The notes beneath the pieces were generated by a model. It worked only from the letters and a program-made list of their open reading frames with translations, had not been told where the DNA came from and made no database searches. Made by a program: the position numbers and the translations under genes. Of a stretch of DNA of 20,028 bases, positions 7,756 through 18,100 are shown in pieces. The stretch is from Barthelona sp. PAP020 (taxonomy: Eukaryota; Metamonada: BaSk clade), in assembly GCA_040182905.1 (NCBI GenBank), contig JARQWU010000196.1:1-20028 (forward strand), read 5' to 3'. How positions within the stretch are numbered: position 1 is the first letter of the stretch; every line of letters begins with the position of its first letter.

Positions 7756-8940
7756 ATGACTTATGTGCTTACACCACAATTTGATGATCTAACGAGTTCT
7801 TTTATTATCCCAATTGGTCGAACAGTAATTGGAAGGAAAAATGCAGATATAATTATTTCCCAAAAAATAATAAGTACATTACATTGTACTTTTAACAATA
7901 TGGTTGAAGAACATGATTTAATTTTAACTCCAAAAGGAAGAAATGGAACAACTTTACAACATTCTGTTGATTTTGAAGGAAAAAAAGTTATTAACTATCA
8001 AGATTTAACAGTTAATGTTCCTTTTTTTTTTAAATTTTATGATATTCCTTCATTTTTTCCCTTTTCTTTTGGTATAAATGAAAAACACAATTTTCCTATT
8101 GTTCAATTATCTCATCAATATTCTTTCACTTTAACACGGCTTCCTTTAACCTTTTATATATATAATCAAGAAGAATTGCCTTATAACAAAGAATTTTTGG
8201 AGAATCGATTTTCATTTCAATTTATAGGAGATTTATCCACTAAGAATTGTGAAGCTTTAATAGTTAACTCTATTTTAGAATATTCAATATATTTATTGTT
8301 CTTTGTTACCGAAAAAAAAAATTTGATAAAACCTGCTTTTTTTACTTTGTTGAATTCTCATACTTTACCCAAATGCATGAATGATATCAAGCAAAATTCC
8401 TTCATTCATGAACCTCCTTCCGTTGATTTAGAAGATTTAACTGATATTTATGTGATTATAAAAGACTTTAAAAATGCAGGCAAAAATGAAAAGTTCATTA
8501 TGAATAAATTACAACAAAAATTTAAATTTACAGTGATTAATAATGACATTTGGAATCAATCATTGTTAAATAATGAATTTAACGTTGAAATTCCAAATAA
8601 TAATTTTCGGGGATGGTGTGTTTTTGACACACTGGTTGGGTTTATTAAAGCATGTTTTGAGTCATTAATTTCTGAGAATATACGATCGTTTCCTGAACAG
8701 TCAATTGAGAAGGTTGTGGATTTACCAATTTCTATGAATGGATCCATTAAAGATCCAAAAACAAAAAAATTGTCAATTGATGAAGAAGAAGTTGAAAAGG
8801 ATTTTGAATTCAATTTTGAAGGTAATAAAGAGGATTTTAGAGATGAGTTTGGTGCAAGTTATCAAACTTTTTCGGGATGGCATTCAACCAAAGGTGTTAT
8901 TTCGCCAATTAAGAAAAAAGACCCTCTTTTAGACATTTAA
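7756..8940 (+). CDS. FHA-domain protein with Nbs1/nibrin-like architecture (394 aa)
   Basis: The start is set at the ATG at 7756, 40 nt after the phosphatase stop. The frame opens earlier (7654) but that would overlap the previous gene. An FHA domain begins almost at the N-terminus: VIGRKNADIIIS (24-35), with G26-R27, S40 and H43 (ISTLH) and NGTTL (63-67). Nibrin has GRKN at 27-30 and S42/H45, nearly the same spacing. Residues ~121-205 resemble nibrin BRCT1, including LIKPAFFTLL (190-199), where nibrin has a KPEYF-type motif, then HEPPS (218-222). Residues ~225-305 could be a second BRCT. The C-terminus has an acidic/aromatic stretch (EEEVEKDFEFNF, 343-354), reminiscent of the ATM-recruiting tail. 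Nbs1 is the regulatory subunit of the Mre11-Rad50-Nbs1 DNA-repair complex. The FHA call is firm; Nbs1 identity is inference. Confidence 0.6.
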   Translation: MTYVLTPQFDDLTSSFIIPIGRTVIGRKNADIIISQKIISTLHCTFNNMVEEHDLILTPKGRNGTTLQHSVDFEGKKVINYQDLTVNVPFFFKFYDIPSFFPFSFGINEKHNFPIVQLSHQYSFTLTRLPLTFYIYNQEELPYNKEFLENRFSFQFIGDLSTKNCEALIVNSILEYSIYLLFFVTEKKNLIKPAFFTLLNSHTLPKCMNDIKQNSFIHEPPSVDLEDLTDIYVIIKDFKNAGKNEKFIMNKLQQKFKFTVINNDIWNQSLLNNEFNVEIPNNNFRGWCVFDTLVGFIKACFESLISENIRSFPEQSIEKVVDLPISMNGSIKDPKTKKLSIDEEEVEKDFEFNFEGNKEDFRDEFGASYQTFSGWHSTKGVISPIKKKDPLLDI

Positions 8941-9321
8941 AAACACTTATTTTTGCTTAAATTGTTTTAAATCAACTTTAATACATAAATTAATAGGTTC
9001 TAAATTTTTTAGAAAGCTTATTTTCTTGTTCATACATGCATATGCATATATTTATGAATGTTTTTTTATTTATTACTTTGAATTCAGATTTTTAAGTTAT
9101 TTTCTAAAAAATACGAAAAAATTTTGTATTTCTGACATTCTCTTTGTATGGCAATTGTCAAAATTCCTTTTTTTTTTTGGGCAAAGCAAAAAGATTTAAA
9201 GAAATTTACAGAAATTAAAGATAAATTGAAAAGGGATGTTGGAATGAAGAAGGATAAAAGATTTATTTGTACATTTTTTTTACTTGTTTTTATGTTATTA
9301 TGTGTTCCTTAAACGATACTT
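8941..9321. other. Intergenic region before the EEP gene
   Basis: 381 nt of A/T-rich spacer with long T runs (for example around 9170). A 12-bp perfect palindrome ATGCATATGCAT lies at 9036-9047 inside an alternating purine-pyrimidine stretch. I see no gene, RNA gene or clear promoter box. Confidence 0.45.
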
Positions 9322-10333
9322 ATGGAACAAAAATTTGAAAAATTAGTGATATGCGGTTTGGTGTTTGTTTTGATTCAAACATTCTATTGGTTTTGGATTT
9401 GTAGGTTTGATATTCCTTTAAGGGGCAAATATTCTGTACGTATTGTTTCATATAATTTGAAATATGCATACAGTGACTGCGATAATTGGTTTGAAAGGAG
9501 AGATTTATTAGTTTCACAAATTTTATCCCTTCAACCCGATAGTATTGGAGTTCAAGTAATTTATTATTTTTAATACAATCAACACTAACATTTTTTAGGA
9601 AGCTGATGAAGGTTGGATGAATCAAGCACTTGGACTACCTTTTCTTCTTCGTGCCAATTATTCCTATGTAGGTGTTGGGCGTGAAGATGGTAAAAATAAA
9701 GGAGAAATGGCAGCAATATTTTATTTGAAAAGAAAGTATCGTGTTCTTCACAATGATTCCTTTTGGTTGAGTGAAACACCAGATATACCAAGCAAAGGAT
9801 GGGATGCCATTGATTACCGAATATGTTCGTATGTTCAATTGCAAAATATAGAGACCAATGAGGTTTATACGCATTATAACACACATTTTGAGCATAAATC
9901 GAAAATAGCGCCAATAAAAAGCGCTGAAATGGTCATACAAAAGATTTTTGATGACGATGAGGATTGTATTTATGATTTTCACAATTTTGTTCTCACTGGA
10001 GATTTCAACTTTGGTCAGGAAAGCAAAAAGTATAAGATATTCGAGAAATCCCCTCTAATATTTGATTCTAAGAAGATTGCTATCGATTCGATGAATCATG
10101 GCACGTTAAATTTCTTTGTACCTTTGAATTATCGGTATTTCCAGCCAATTGACTTCATATTTGTCAGCAGACGTGTTACTGTATTGTCTTATAGAGTTGA
10201 TACAAGTGTTTGGAGTCACGGATTATTGTTTGATCTTCCTGTTAGTGATCATTTTCCTGTTATTGTTGATTTGCTTTTTCATAATCTTGAAAATAGAGAT
10301 CTTAAAGATGAAGAAATGAAAATTATTAAATGA
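9322..10333 (+). CDS. Endonuclease/exonuclease/phosphatase (EEP) family protein with N-terminal membrane anchor; two exons (322 aa)
   Basis: Exon 1 is 9322-9555 (78 codons) and exon 2 is 9599-10333 (244 codons with stop), joined in phase 0. Residues ~8-27 (LVICGLVFVLIQTFYWFWIC) are a hydrophobic signal-anchor. The catalytic domain then follows the metal-dependent EEP fold: SYNLKY (Asn45), VQE with Glu79 created by splicing, NTHFEH (His174), GDFN (Asp213/Asn215), PIDFIFVS (~262-269) and SDHFP (Asp295/His296). All expected metal and catalytic residues are present, so an active phosphodiesterase or phosphatase is likely. The family includes DNA/RNA nucleases, sphingomyelinases and inositol phosphatases. 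The substrate cannot be told. The anchor suggests the domain sits outside the cytosol or in the lumen of an endomembrane compartment (inference). Confidence 0.88.
9556..9598 (+). other. Spliceosomal intron (43 nt)
   Basis: The intron begins GTAATT, has a branch-site consensus ACTAAC at 9584-9589, and ends TTTTTTAG. Unspliced, the upstream frame stops at 9571-9573. Spliced, it joins GTT CAA to GAA GCT in phase 0 and restores the conserved Gln-Glu of the EEP active site. Phase, motifs and protein alignment agree. Confidence 0.9.
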
Positions 10334-10733
10334 GGGATGGTTTAGGCTTATAAAATTTGATTATTTATTATTACCTCCATTTTAACGTTTATTCTATATT
10401 GTTTTTTGTTTCAAAAAGATATCAACATGAATTAATTCTTCAAATTAAAGAAGTGTTGGAATAAAGTTGATTCAATAATAGTGAGTTATCAAAATTTGGA
10501 ACTTTTAAAGTGGTAGAAAAATATCTAAATTGTGTTTTGAAGAAAAAATACGTGATTTTGAGCACCTAATCCCTTGAAAAATAGTTGTTTGGTTTTCAGC
10601 AAAATTTTTTTTTAAATAATTTGATGCATAAATCAAAAGAAATAAATAGCTATCAATTCTTTAAGTTTAAACAACAAAACACTGTGGTAGAATGTTGAAA
10701 CTTGTTTCTTTCTTTTTCATTTTCGATTTTCTG
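10334..10733. other. Intergenic region upstream of the WD40 gene
   Basis: 400 nt of A/T-rich sequence with no gene seen. The last 42 nt are an in-frame open stretch that I treat as 5' leader: T/C-rich sequence directly before the preferred ATG, like the T-rich leaders of the FHA and BUD31 genes. Confidence 0.45.
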
Positions 10734-11696
10734 ATGGTTTTTAATGAAAAAAATGGTAGAAATGAAGACAAAAATCAATTGTTTCATGCCATAGATAATT
10801 TTGAAGAAAATCCAGTGTTCAATGATGTTTTTCCAGATACATCTGTTTTTGGCTTGGATTATAGCTCTGATGGACGATTTTTTTCGGCAGCAGGCTTTTC
10901 AAGTGGATTATTAAGAGTATATAGTACTGAAATTTACGAAGTTGTTCATGAAAAAAAATATGTGAAGGCTGCCGGACTCAATTTCAGTCCAAATTCCAAA
11001 TTATTAGCCGTTTGTGGAGAACATGAGATTCATATCATTGAAGTTGATACTTGGAAAACAGTGAGAGTAATTCGTGGTTTGGTTAAAAGAATACAAAACA
11101 TTTTTTTCTCAATTGACAGCAAATTAATTTCATTTGGCATGGAAGAAGGGTATGTTTCCGTATACACTGTTGAAGGAATAAAGTTGTTTGAATCTAAAGC
11201 TCATAACAATTGGGTCATATCTGTACGTATCAGCCCCGACATGAAGTACTTTGCTTCTGTTAGTGTTGATGGATGTTCTAAGTTATTTTCATTGGAGACG
11301 TATGAAGAGCTTCAATCATGGAGTCACTATGGGAAGAAGGTAATAGCCAGCAACTTTTCATCTGATAGTGCTTTTTGGACAACAGGTGATGACAATGGTA
11401 TAGTGAGAGTATTTGATGTTGTGAATAGAGTGTTATTGCGGAAGTATGAGGTTCATTGTGGTTGGATTTATGGGGTCATCTTCTCCCAAGATGATTCCTT
11501 GATCTATTCTTGTTCTGATGATAGATCATTTGCTGTGATTCGAAGAGATACAGGTGAAGTGTTGCAAAAGGTGAATGTTTCTTTCAGTATCAAAGCTATG
11601 GTCCTCAACTATGATGGAACTCGTTTGTTGTGTAGTGGATATAATTTCCCTAATGATGTACCGATTGAAGAGTATATTGGTGTGCCTTTGATTTGA
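10734..11696 (+). CDS. WD40 repeat protein (320 aa)
   Basis: A compact seven-blade-type WD40 propeller that fills almost the whole protein. Characteristic blade phrases are visible: LDYSSDGRFFSAAG, LNFSPNSKLLAVCG, VRISPDMKYFASVS followed by SKLFSLE, TTGDDNGIVRVFDV, and YSCSDDRSFAVI. These are the D-G/S-P-D and GH-equivalent turns and strand d endings. There are no catalytic motifs, so a scaffold role is expected. The frame begins at an ATG at 10692 (MLKLVSFFFIFDFL), which would give a hydrophobic N-terminus unlike a cytosolic propeller. The second ATG at 10734 (MVFNEKNGRN) follows a T-rich tract as in neighbouring genes, so I start there, with modest certainty. I cannot name an orthologue. 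Confidence 0.8.
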   Translation: MVFNEKNGRNEDKNQLFHAIDNFEENPVFNDVFPDTSVFGLDYSSDGRFFSAAGFSSGLLRVYSTEIYEVVHEKKYVKAAGLNFSPNSKLLAVCGEHEIHIIEVDTWKTVRVIRGLVKRIQNIFFSIDSKLISFGMEEGYVSVYTVEGIKLFESKAHNNWVISVRISPDMKYFASVSVDGCSKLFSLETYEELQSWSHYGKKVIASNFSSDSAFWTTGDDNGIVRVFDVVNRVLLRKYEVHCGWIYGVIFSQDDSLIYSCSDDRSFAVIRRDTGEVLQKVNVSFSIKAMVLNYDGTRLLCSGYNFPNDVPIEEYIGVPLI

Positions 11697-12184
11697 CAAG
11701 AAGATTAAAAAAAAAAGAGGGTTGTTCACAAGCCTATTATTTTTGGCGAATCGAAATTTTCCGATTCTTCCTTTTTGCCTCGAGGTACGGAACTTTTGCT
11801 TTACCTATCCCCAAAGTTTTGACCTGCCATGGTGAATGCATGAAAACTTGCACAATTAGGATAATTTTTTAAAATATCGGAGCTTTAAGCTCTTTTGAGC
11901 AAATGGTAATGCAGTATTTCACACCCCGCATAGGGCGTAGCTCTCCTACGAAAGCCTATGAAAGAGTAGGTCTCAAAAAAGAGAGGTTCCATTCAGGAAC
12001 GCTGGACCCCCCGAAAAGAATAAAGATTAAGGTTTTTTATTTATTAGTCAACTGAGATTCCCAGTCTCTTATTTGGGTAAGTTCAGGAAAAGGTTCGTAC
12101 AAGAAGAAAAATAAAAATACACATATCAATTTTACTGAAGTATGATGCCACACACTGAATTACACTGTACTACACTTTACTGCA
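11697..12184. other. Intergenic region between convergent genes
   Basis: 488 nt between the stop of the WD40 gene (+) and the stop of the giant CH-domain gene (-). Both genes' 3' flanks must lie here. The middle part (about 11880-12015) is about 44% G+C by hand count over 11881-12000, visibly higher than the surrounding A/T-rich genes, and is rich in hairpins; it is annotated separately as a possible RNA gene. The right end holds a degenerate 10-bp tandem repeat. Confidence 0.6.
11748..12068. ncRNA. Possible structured non-coding RNA, unidentified; strand uncertain
   Basis: Several self-complementary elements occur in succession. GAATCG/CGATTC pair at 11748-11753 and 11762-11767. AAGTTTT/AAAACTT pair at 11814-11820 and 11843-11849. 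GCTC-TTTT-GAGC lies at 11889-11900. The strongest hairpin is 11929-11960, with CATAGG/CCTATG outside, CGTAG/CTACG inside and loop CTCTC. TCTC/GAGA flank six A at 11971-11984, GTTCC/GGAAC pair at 11986-12000, and GAGA/TCTC at 12054-12068. No long frame crosses it. Some strings recall the U2 snRNA 5' domain in order, but the branch-site recognition sequence would be GCAGTA instead of GTAGTA, and no Sm site is seen. It matches no tRNA, 5S, U6 or RNase P core. The boundaries given are only those of the outer hairpins. Confidence 0.3.
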
Positions 12185-12190
12185 CTAAAC
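12151..12190. repeat. Degenerate 10-bp tandem repeat, four copies
   Basis: Four consecutive 10-mers, CACACTGAAT, TACACTGTAC, TACACTTTAC and TGCACTAAAC, share the pattern TrCACTnnAC. The last copy overlaps the stop codon of the giant CH-domain gene (12185-12187), so the array forms the start of its 3' flank. Confidence 0.55.
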
Positions 12191-15100
12191 TTCAAAAATT
12201 GCGGTGATTAACGCAACAACATCTATTTCTTTTTGATAATTTTGAATGATAAGTCTTCTAAATTTGTTCCATTTGTTAAGCAATACGGGGTAGAGTTTTG
12301 TTTTTAATTCTTGCACAGTTTTAAAAATTTTTAATTTGTCATACAGAACAGAGGGAGTATTGTTGAAATCATCAATTTTTGAAGAGTCATCAACTTGAAT
12401 TGATTCAACAATGAGACAAATGTTTTCCAAGTGTTTAGTGAATTTTTTTGTGGTAGACAATTGTTCTGAAGACTCTCTTAGCTTTTGTAAAGCGCTTAAC
12501 ATCATACTTTTGTTAGCAACTAGTTGTCTCCAAAGATCGTAAGGTTTACCATACTTTTTTAAATAATTCAATAAATTATCTGTGGCTATCAATTGTGTTT
12601 GAATTATGATATAGACGAGTTGTTCATCCACCCAAGTCAAATTAGCACTGAAAACAATAGGAATTGTTGGTAAATTAACTAATTCTTCAATATATGTAAA
12701 AATCTTTGGGTTTTCAATGTTGTTTTCAATCAAATTTTGTTTCCAATCATTCAACAAAGATTGAATGTTGATAGGAATATATTTTGAAGAAAAAGAATCA
12801 TTGATTAAATCAAAAAGACGAACACAATATTTGGTGAGTGTCTTTTGATAATCAACACTGAAATTTTCAGAGGCAACCTTTATTTGTTTGTTGATTAACA
12901 TCTCTAAATCTGTTTCTAGTTTATTTAATGGCTTTAAAACACTTTTAGAGACTTTCAACAAGTAGTCATACTCTTGTTGACAATCCCAAACGTTAAAATT
13001 AAATTCGGCAGATAAACGGTTCAAATGATCAATCATCGTCTCACAATTCATAAAAATAACACCTACTATTTTATTGTACTCAATTTCAAACTCCAATTGA
13101 GTTCTCAAGTTGTTTTGACCGAGATATGGAGGAGATAAATGAGATTTCAATAAATTGATGACAGATCTTACATCGTTGTTCCATTGTTGAAACAGTGTTG
13201 CAAGATTTTCAAAGACTTTATTCTTCAAACCTTCAGATTCAATAACCTTGATTCTGGATTGAATATTTATCATGGATTCATAGATCTTCTCCCATAAATC
13301 AATAATTCTGTGGTCATTTGAGATCTCTAATAGCAATAAAAGGTCATCAAACAAAGCAAACAATTGCATCTTAACACTCTTCAAAACAGAAACAGTATCA
13401 TTTTCACAATCTTCCAATAAATTAGCATACTTTCGTTCAACAATCATTAATTGAGATTCTATCTCAATTTTGTTATGTTTTACAAAGGTTGACGAAAAAT
13501 TTTGAAGTGTTCCAACAAAGGATTCAAGATAAAGCAATGAAAACCCATGTTCGTATGGATTTTGTTGATTGAAAACATGTTTATGTGATAACGTTCTTAT
13601 AATAGCCAATAACTCATTGCATATAACATCATGCTTTCCTCGGATATCATCAATGTTAGTATCAGCAATTGGTGAATTATTTCCTAACAAAATGCTCAAT
13701 CGAGCCATTTCAATTTTATCCAACAGATCAAACACCACCGAATGCTTGTCATCTAAATTTGTAACTTCAACATTGGCTTCAACATTCTTTAAATCATTTT
13801 GGGTGCTGAAAACACGCCATTGAGCAATCAATCGATTGTAGACCCGAAGAGATATTGTTCCATTCTTTAATAACCGCTCCAATTCATTGATTGTTTGATT
13901 AATTAACAGATTCTTATTTGTTTGGTTTCCAAACAACATCAATTCGGTGATAATATCTTTCAAAGGATCATACTCCATTGATTCAATCACACTCAAAATA
14001 GAGGCTGGTTCAACATTCAATAAATTACAAAATTTTCGAATTTTTTCAATATTTTCTGTAACTTTTACAAATCTTTTAATTAATACAATAAGTTCTTCAC
14101 TATCCTTTTTTAAATCGTCTGGAATTTTAGCAATAGACACGATTTTTATCTCTTCAGCTTTTTCATACTCTTCAAATAACAATTCACTTGTCACTGCATT
14201 AAAGTCCTCCAAAAATGCATCACAAATTTCAAGATTTTTCTTTGTTATTAAATTCTCAAATTTCTTCTTAATGGTTTTTAAAACGTTTTTATGTCTTATT
14301 GTTTGAAAAGATAGTTTTGCATTAGTTTTATCAAAATGTATCTTGCAAAATTCAAAAGTCTCATACAAATCAAAGCTCAACTTTAGCAAATCTAGAGGGT
14401 CATTGATTTCATCGAAATCTGTTTCGTACAAGTGCTCCAATCTACTAGAAAGCTCTAAATATTTGTTTAAATGCTTATAATTAGACTCTTCACAAGCAGC
14501 AATCTCAATAGGCTTCTGATCAAACAGAACGATTAATTGTTGAAAAGTAAACAACAATTGTACCAACATTTTCATTAGTTCATGCTCAAAAACGTTAAAA
14601 TTATCAAAATTCTCAAAAAATCTTTGCCATTCTTCAAGAACTTCACTGCCAGATTCCAACAATTCAACTATCTCCTCTCGTCTTTCATTCATATGTTGTT
14701 TCATTTGTTCTTGATCTCCTTCATATTCTTCATGTTTTTCATTCAAAAAACGCATACCAAGCATTTGATGATTGATCTTTTCGAACATTTCATCAACAAA
14801 CAGATAAAATCTCCTACAAACATGTTCATTAGCATCTTCAACTGCATTTTCTCTCATTTTCTTCATTTCCTTTCTTCTTTCAATTTCTTCACATTCTCGC
14901 AATATGTATTTAAAATTATTGGGTTTGATCAAGTGATGATGGATCAAATATTCTCGAATATCTTCTAATGTATCAAAAGAAACGGTTTCTAAGCTATCTA
15001 CGCTTTCCAAACCTTTATGTCTGTTTCCCATCAATTCCTTGAAAAGCACATCATACAACAATCCAAGATTTAACAAAAACTTAGATGAGATAAACGTATC

Positions 15101-18100
15101 CAAATCAGTTCTAACAAATACCAAAAATTGCTGAACAATAGTGCTAGGATCTTGTTCTTCAAGCTCATCTCGGGTAAACTGATGAATTTTTCCTTCAAAT
15201 ATATCTAACTTTTTTTCATTAACAAATGCATCAATTATACACTGCATTATTTCATGCAAATCATCACTTTCTGGCCATTGAAGAGAATCTATTGAAACAT
15301 CTTTGTTGATCTTTGCACTTTCAATATCTGTGGTTTCTTTCATGAACTCAAACAATTGTGAGAGCAAATTATTAAAAGCATCTAAACCAACAATCGAAAA
15401 ACGAGATAACCGTTCAATACAAACTTGCAAAGATTTAAATAGTTGTTTCAGATATTCAACATCTTGTTGATTATGAACAGAGCGATGATGAATAAGAAAC
15501 TTTGCAATTAAACAAACCTTACGAACGTATTCCAATGATAACGCTTTTATTGAACGAAGAGTATTAGGATCAGTTGAATAACTTTCTAAGCGATTGAATA
15601 AAGGATGATCTTCTTCTGAAATTTGAAGATTCCCAAAATTCAAAGTGGCAAACATTCGATCAATATTTGTAAATAGCTCAATTAATTTATATTCAATTTG
15701 CTTCAGCAAAATGATTAATTTTTCTGAAGGATGAAGACATGAATTCATACTTCGTAAAATCTTCAAATAATTACTCAAGAAATCAAACTTAGAATTATCT
15801 AATTTGATAAAAGCTTGAATACCTTTTGAATTTCCATATATTGCGAACGTTTCAGTCAAATTTTTCAAAAGTTCAGTACACGCAATTTCAATTTTTTCGT
15901 TGTCTTTTTGTACATCTATATACTTTCTATGAGTGGTAGTAAAATTGATTTCAACCTTTTCTATAGCATTTTCCAACAATTCGAAATATTCTTTGATATA
16001 ATCAGAATCAAATTCAACAATATTTAGGGATAAAAGTTCATCATATATCTCTTTCATACGAGATTGTTGAATTTGAATTTTTTCAAGATGTTGATTTGAT
16101 AATCTTTGAATTCTTGTGAATTCAACGAAGATATCAACGGTTTCAAGTATCAATTTATTTAAGTTTGAAAGTTTTTCATCAAAAATTCTAGCGTTTTGGG
16201 TTTTTTTTGCTAATTGTTGTTTGGACTCATTGATTTTTGTTTTCATATCAATATCATCATCTTTATCAATCAATAATTCATTATAAATATCAAATTGTTG
16301 AAGAACATTAAGGAATTTTTCAGCTATATTAGGTTGTTGTTGTATTAATAAATCAAAAAAATCAGAAGCAAATATACAATGATATAATAGTGTAACATTT
16401 AAATTGTTACTTTGATATAAATTTGGTGAAGAATTAGATGCAATCTCAACATTAGCATCATTAGCAAAAGAAGAGTTATTATTAAAAGATTGTTGAATCA
16501 ATTGAATGACATCATTTTCTGTTATTGAAATGTTACAAGAATCCATGATAAGGAAAGTTGAATAAAAGATTTTAAATAAATGAATCAATAAAATTCTTTG
16601 ATTTTGTTTCATATTGTTGAAATCAAACGTATTTAAAAATTTATAAGTGTAAATCAACCAATCATTCAAAACATTATTATATTGTTCCATATATTTTTTT
16701 TCAATAGTAGATTTATCCAAATTTGCTGAATCAATCAAAACATCATACTTTTTCAAAAAATGTTCAATTAATAATTCTGGAAAATATTCATTCAAATTTT
16801 TTAAAAACAAAAATTTCAAGTTTCCATTTTTGGAATTTTTAAATGTTTGAAATTTTTTTTGTTGTTTTTGTTGTTTTTCTTTATATGTTTCTTCTTCCTT
16901 TTCATAATTTTCATCATCATCCAAATCACATATATTTTTAAAATATTCATTCAAACATTCATTCTTTTCAATCATTTTATCTCTATAAATCTTAATTTGA
17001 GATTGTAAACCTTTAAAAAAGATAGTCATTTTATCAAAATCATCTTTAGAAATATTTGTTAATTTTTTCAATAAATTTTCAGCAGATTCTAACTTTTTAC
17101 TTACTGTTGTCATATAATCAATTGAATTTGTCTCTGAAATATTCAAATTTTCAAAAAAATTAACGATTCTATTCATAAATTTTTTTTCATCAATTTGTAT
17201 AGTTGATTTGATAGTATCAGCAATGAATTCGGAACATATTTTTTCAGTATATTCAGTTATCCTCTTTTTTAATTCTTCAGCATCAAAACTACAATTACTA
17301 GTATCCAAACATGTCGAAAGTGTCTTAACAACATTAAAATGACTATGTAATTGTTCAAAACTATTGATGAAATATATAATTTGATCAAACATCGTTTCTG
17401 TTGAAATTTCTATCTTTTCTTTTTCTTCTAATATTTCTTGACATATATCAAAATGTCTTTTAAAAAGATTTTCAATTGCTTCTTGTTCTTTATTCTTCTT
17501 CATCATTAATTCTGTTTCATTTTGGGCAATATCCCAACTTCGCACAAAATTCATAATTTCTTGTTTCATAATATAACAATTTTGAGTTAAGGTATCCAAT
17601 AAAGTGATAGATAAACAACTAACAATTTTATTATCTCCAGAATTAATACCAAAATCAAATTGAGAATCTTTATTGTTGAAATGTGTAAGACTTATAATTT
17701 TTCGATCCAATTTAATCAAAAGATCATTAATTTCACCCAATTGTGAATTGGGAAACTCAACTAAATCCATCCTCAAATGTTTAACAATGAGTTCATCAAT
17801 TTTTTGACAATCAACAAGACATTCTTTATAAACATTCATTTGTGTTCTTGAATCTTCAATATAAAATAAAGATTGCTCCAATTGTATTGATAAATGATTA
17901 ATTTGCTGAAATAAACGATTGAATATTTTTTCTTCCATCATTTCTTTTTCTTCTTTTTGTTCATAAGATTGTTTTTGATATTCCATGACTTCTAATAAAA
18001 GATTGGAATTGACCAATTGTACATTCAAAATGTTTGCCTCAAAGTCATTGATTTCTTCTTCATTACTGAAAGGAAACATTGAAGGTACTTCATTAATTGA

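Noticed and set aside
8556-8813. 85-codon minus-strand frame inside the FHA gene
   Set aside because: It is antisense to a well-supported coding region and has no protein-like motif.
11816-11840. SRP RNA helix 8 on the minus strand (GCAGGTCAAAACT-like string)
   Set aside because: Only one side of the helix is recalled; the GNAR tetraloop and the partner strand are missing.
11911-11934. Resemblance of GTATTTCACACC...GCATA to a common cloning-vector backbone segment
   Set aside because: The likeness covers under 20 bases and is interrupted. The flanks do not continue as vector, so contamination is not supported.
11876-12016. Functional U2 snRNA
   Set aside because: Stem-loop I-like element and spacing are suggestive, but the branch-pairing motif reads GCAGTA, which mispairs with the ACTAAC branch site found in this same window, and no Sm site is visible.
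13947-14306. Plus-strand frames (119 and 128 codons, near 13947 and 14582) inside the giant gene
   Set aside because: They are antisense shadows of a continuous 2,499-codon gene, with Phe/Ser-rich composition produced by complementary Lys/Glu codons.
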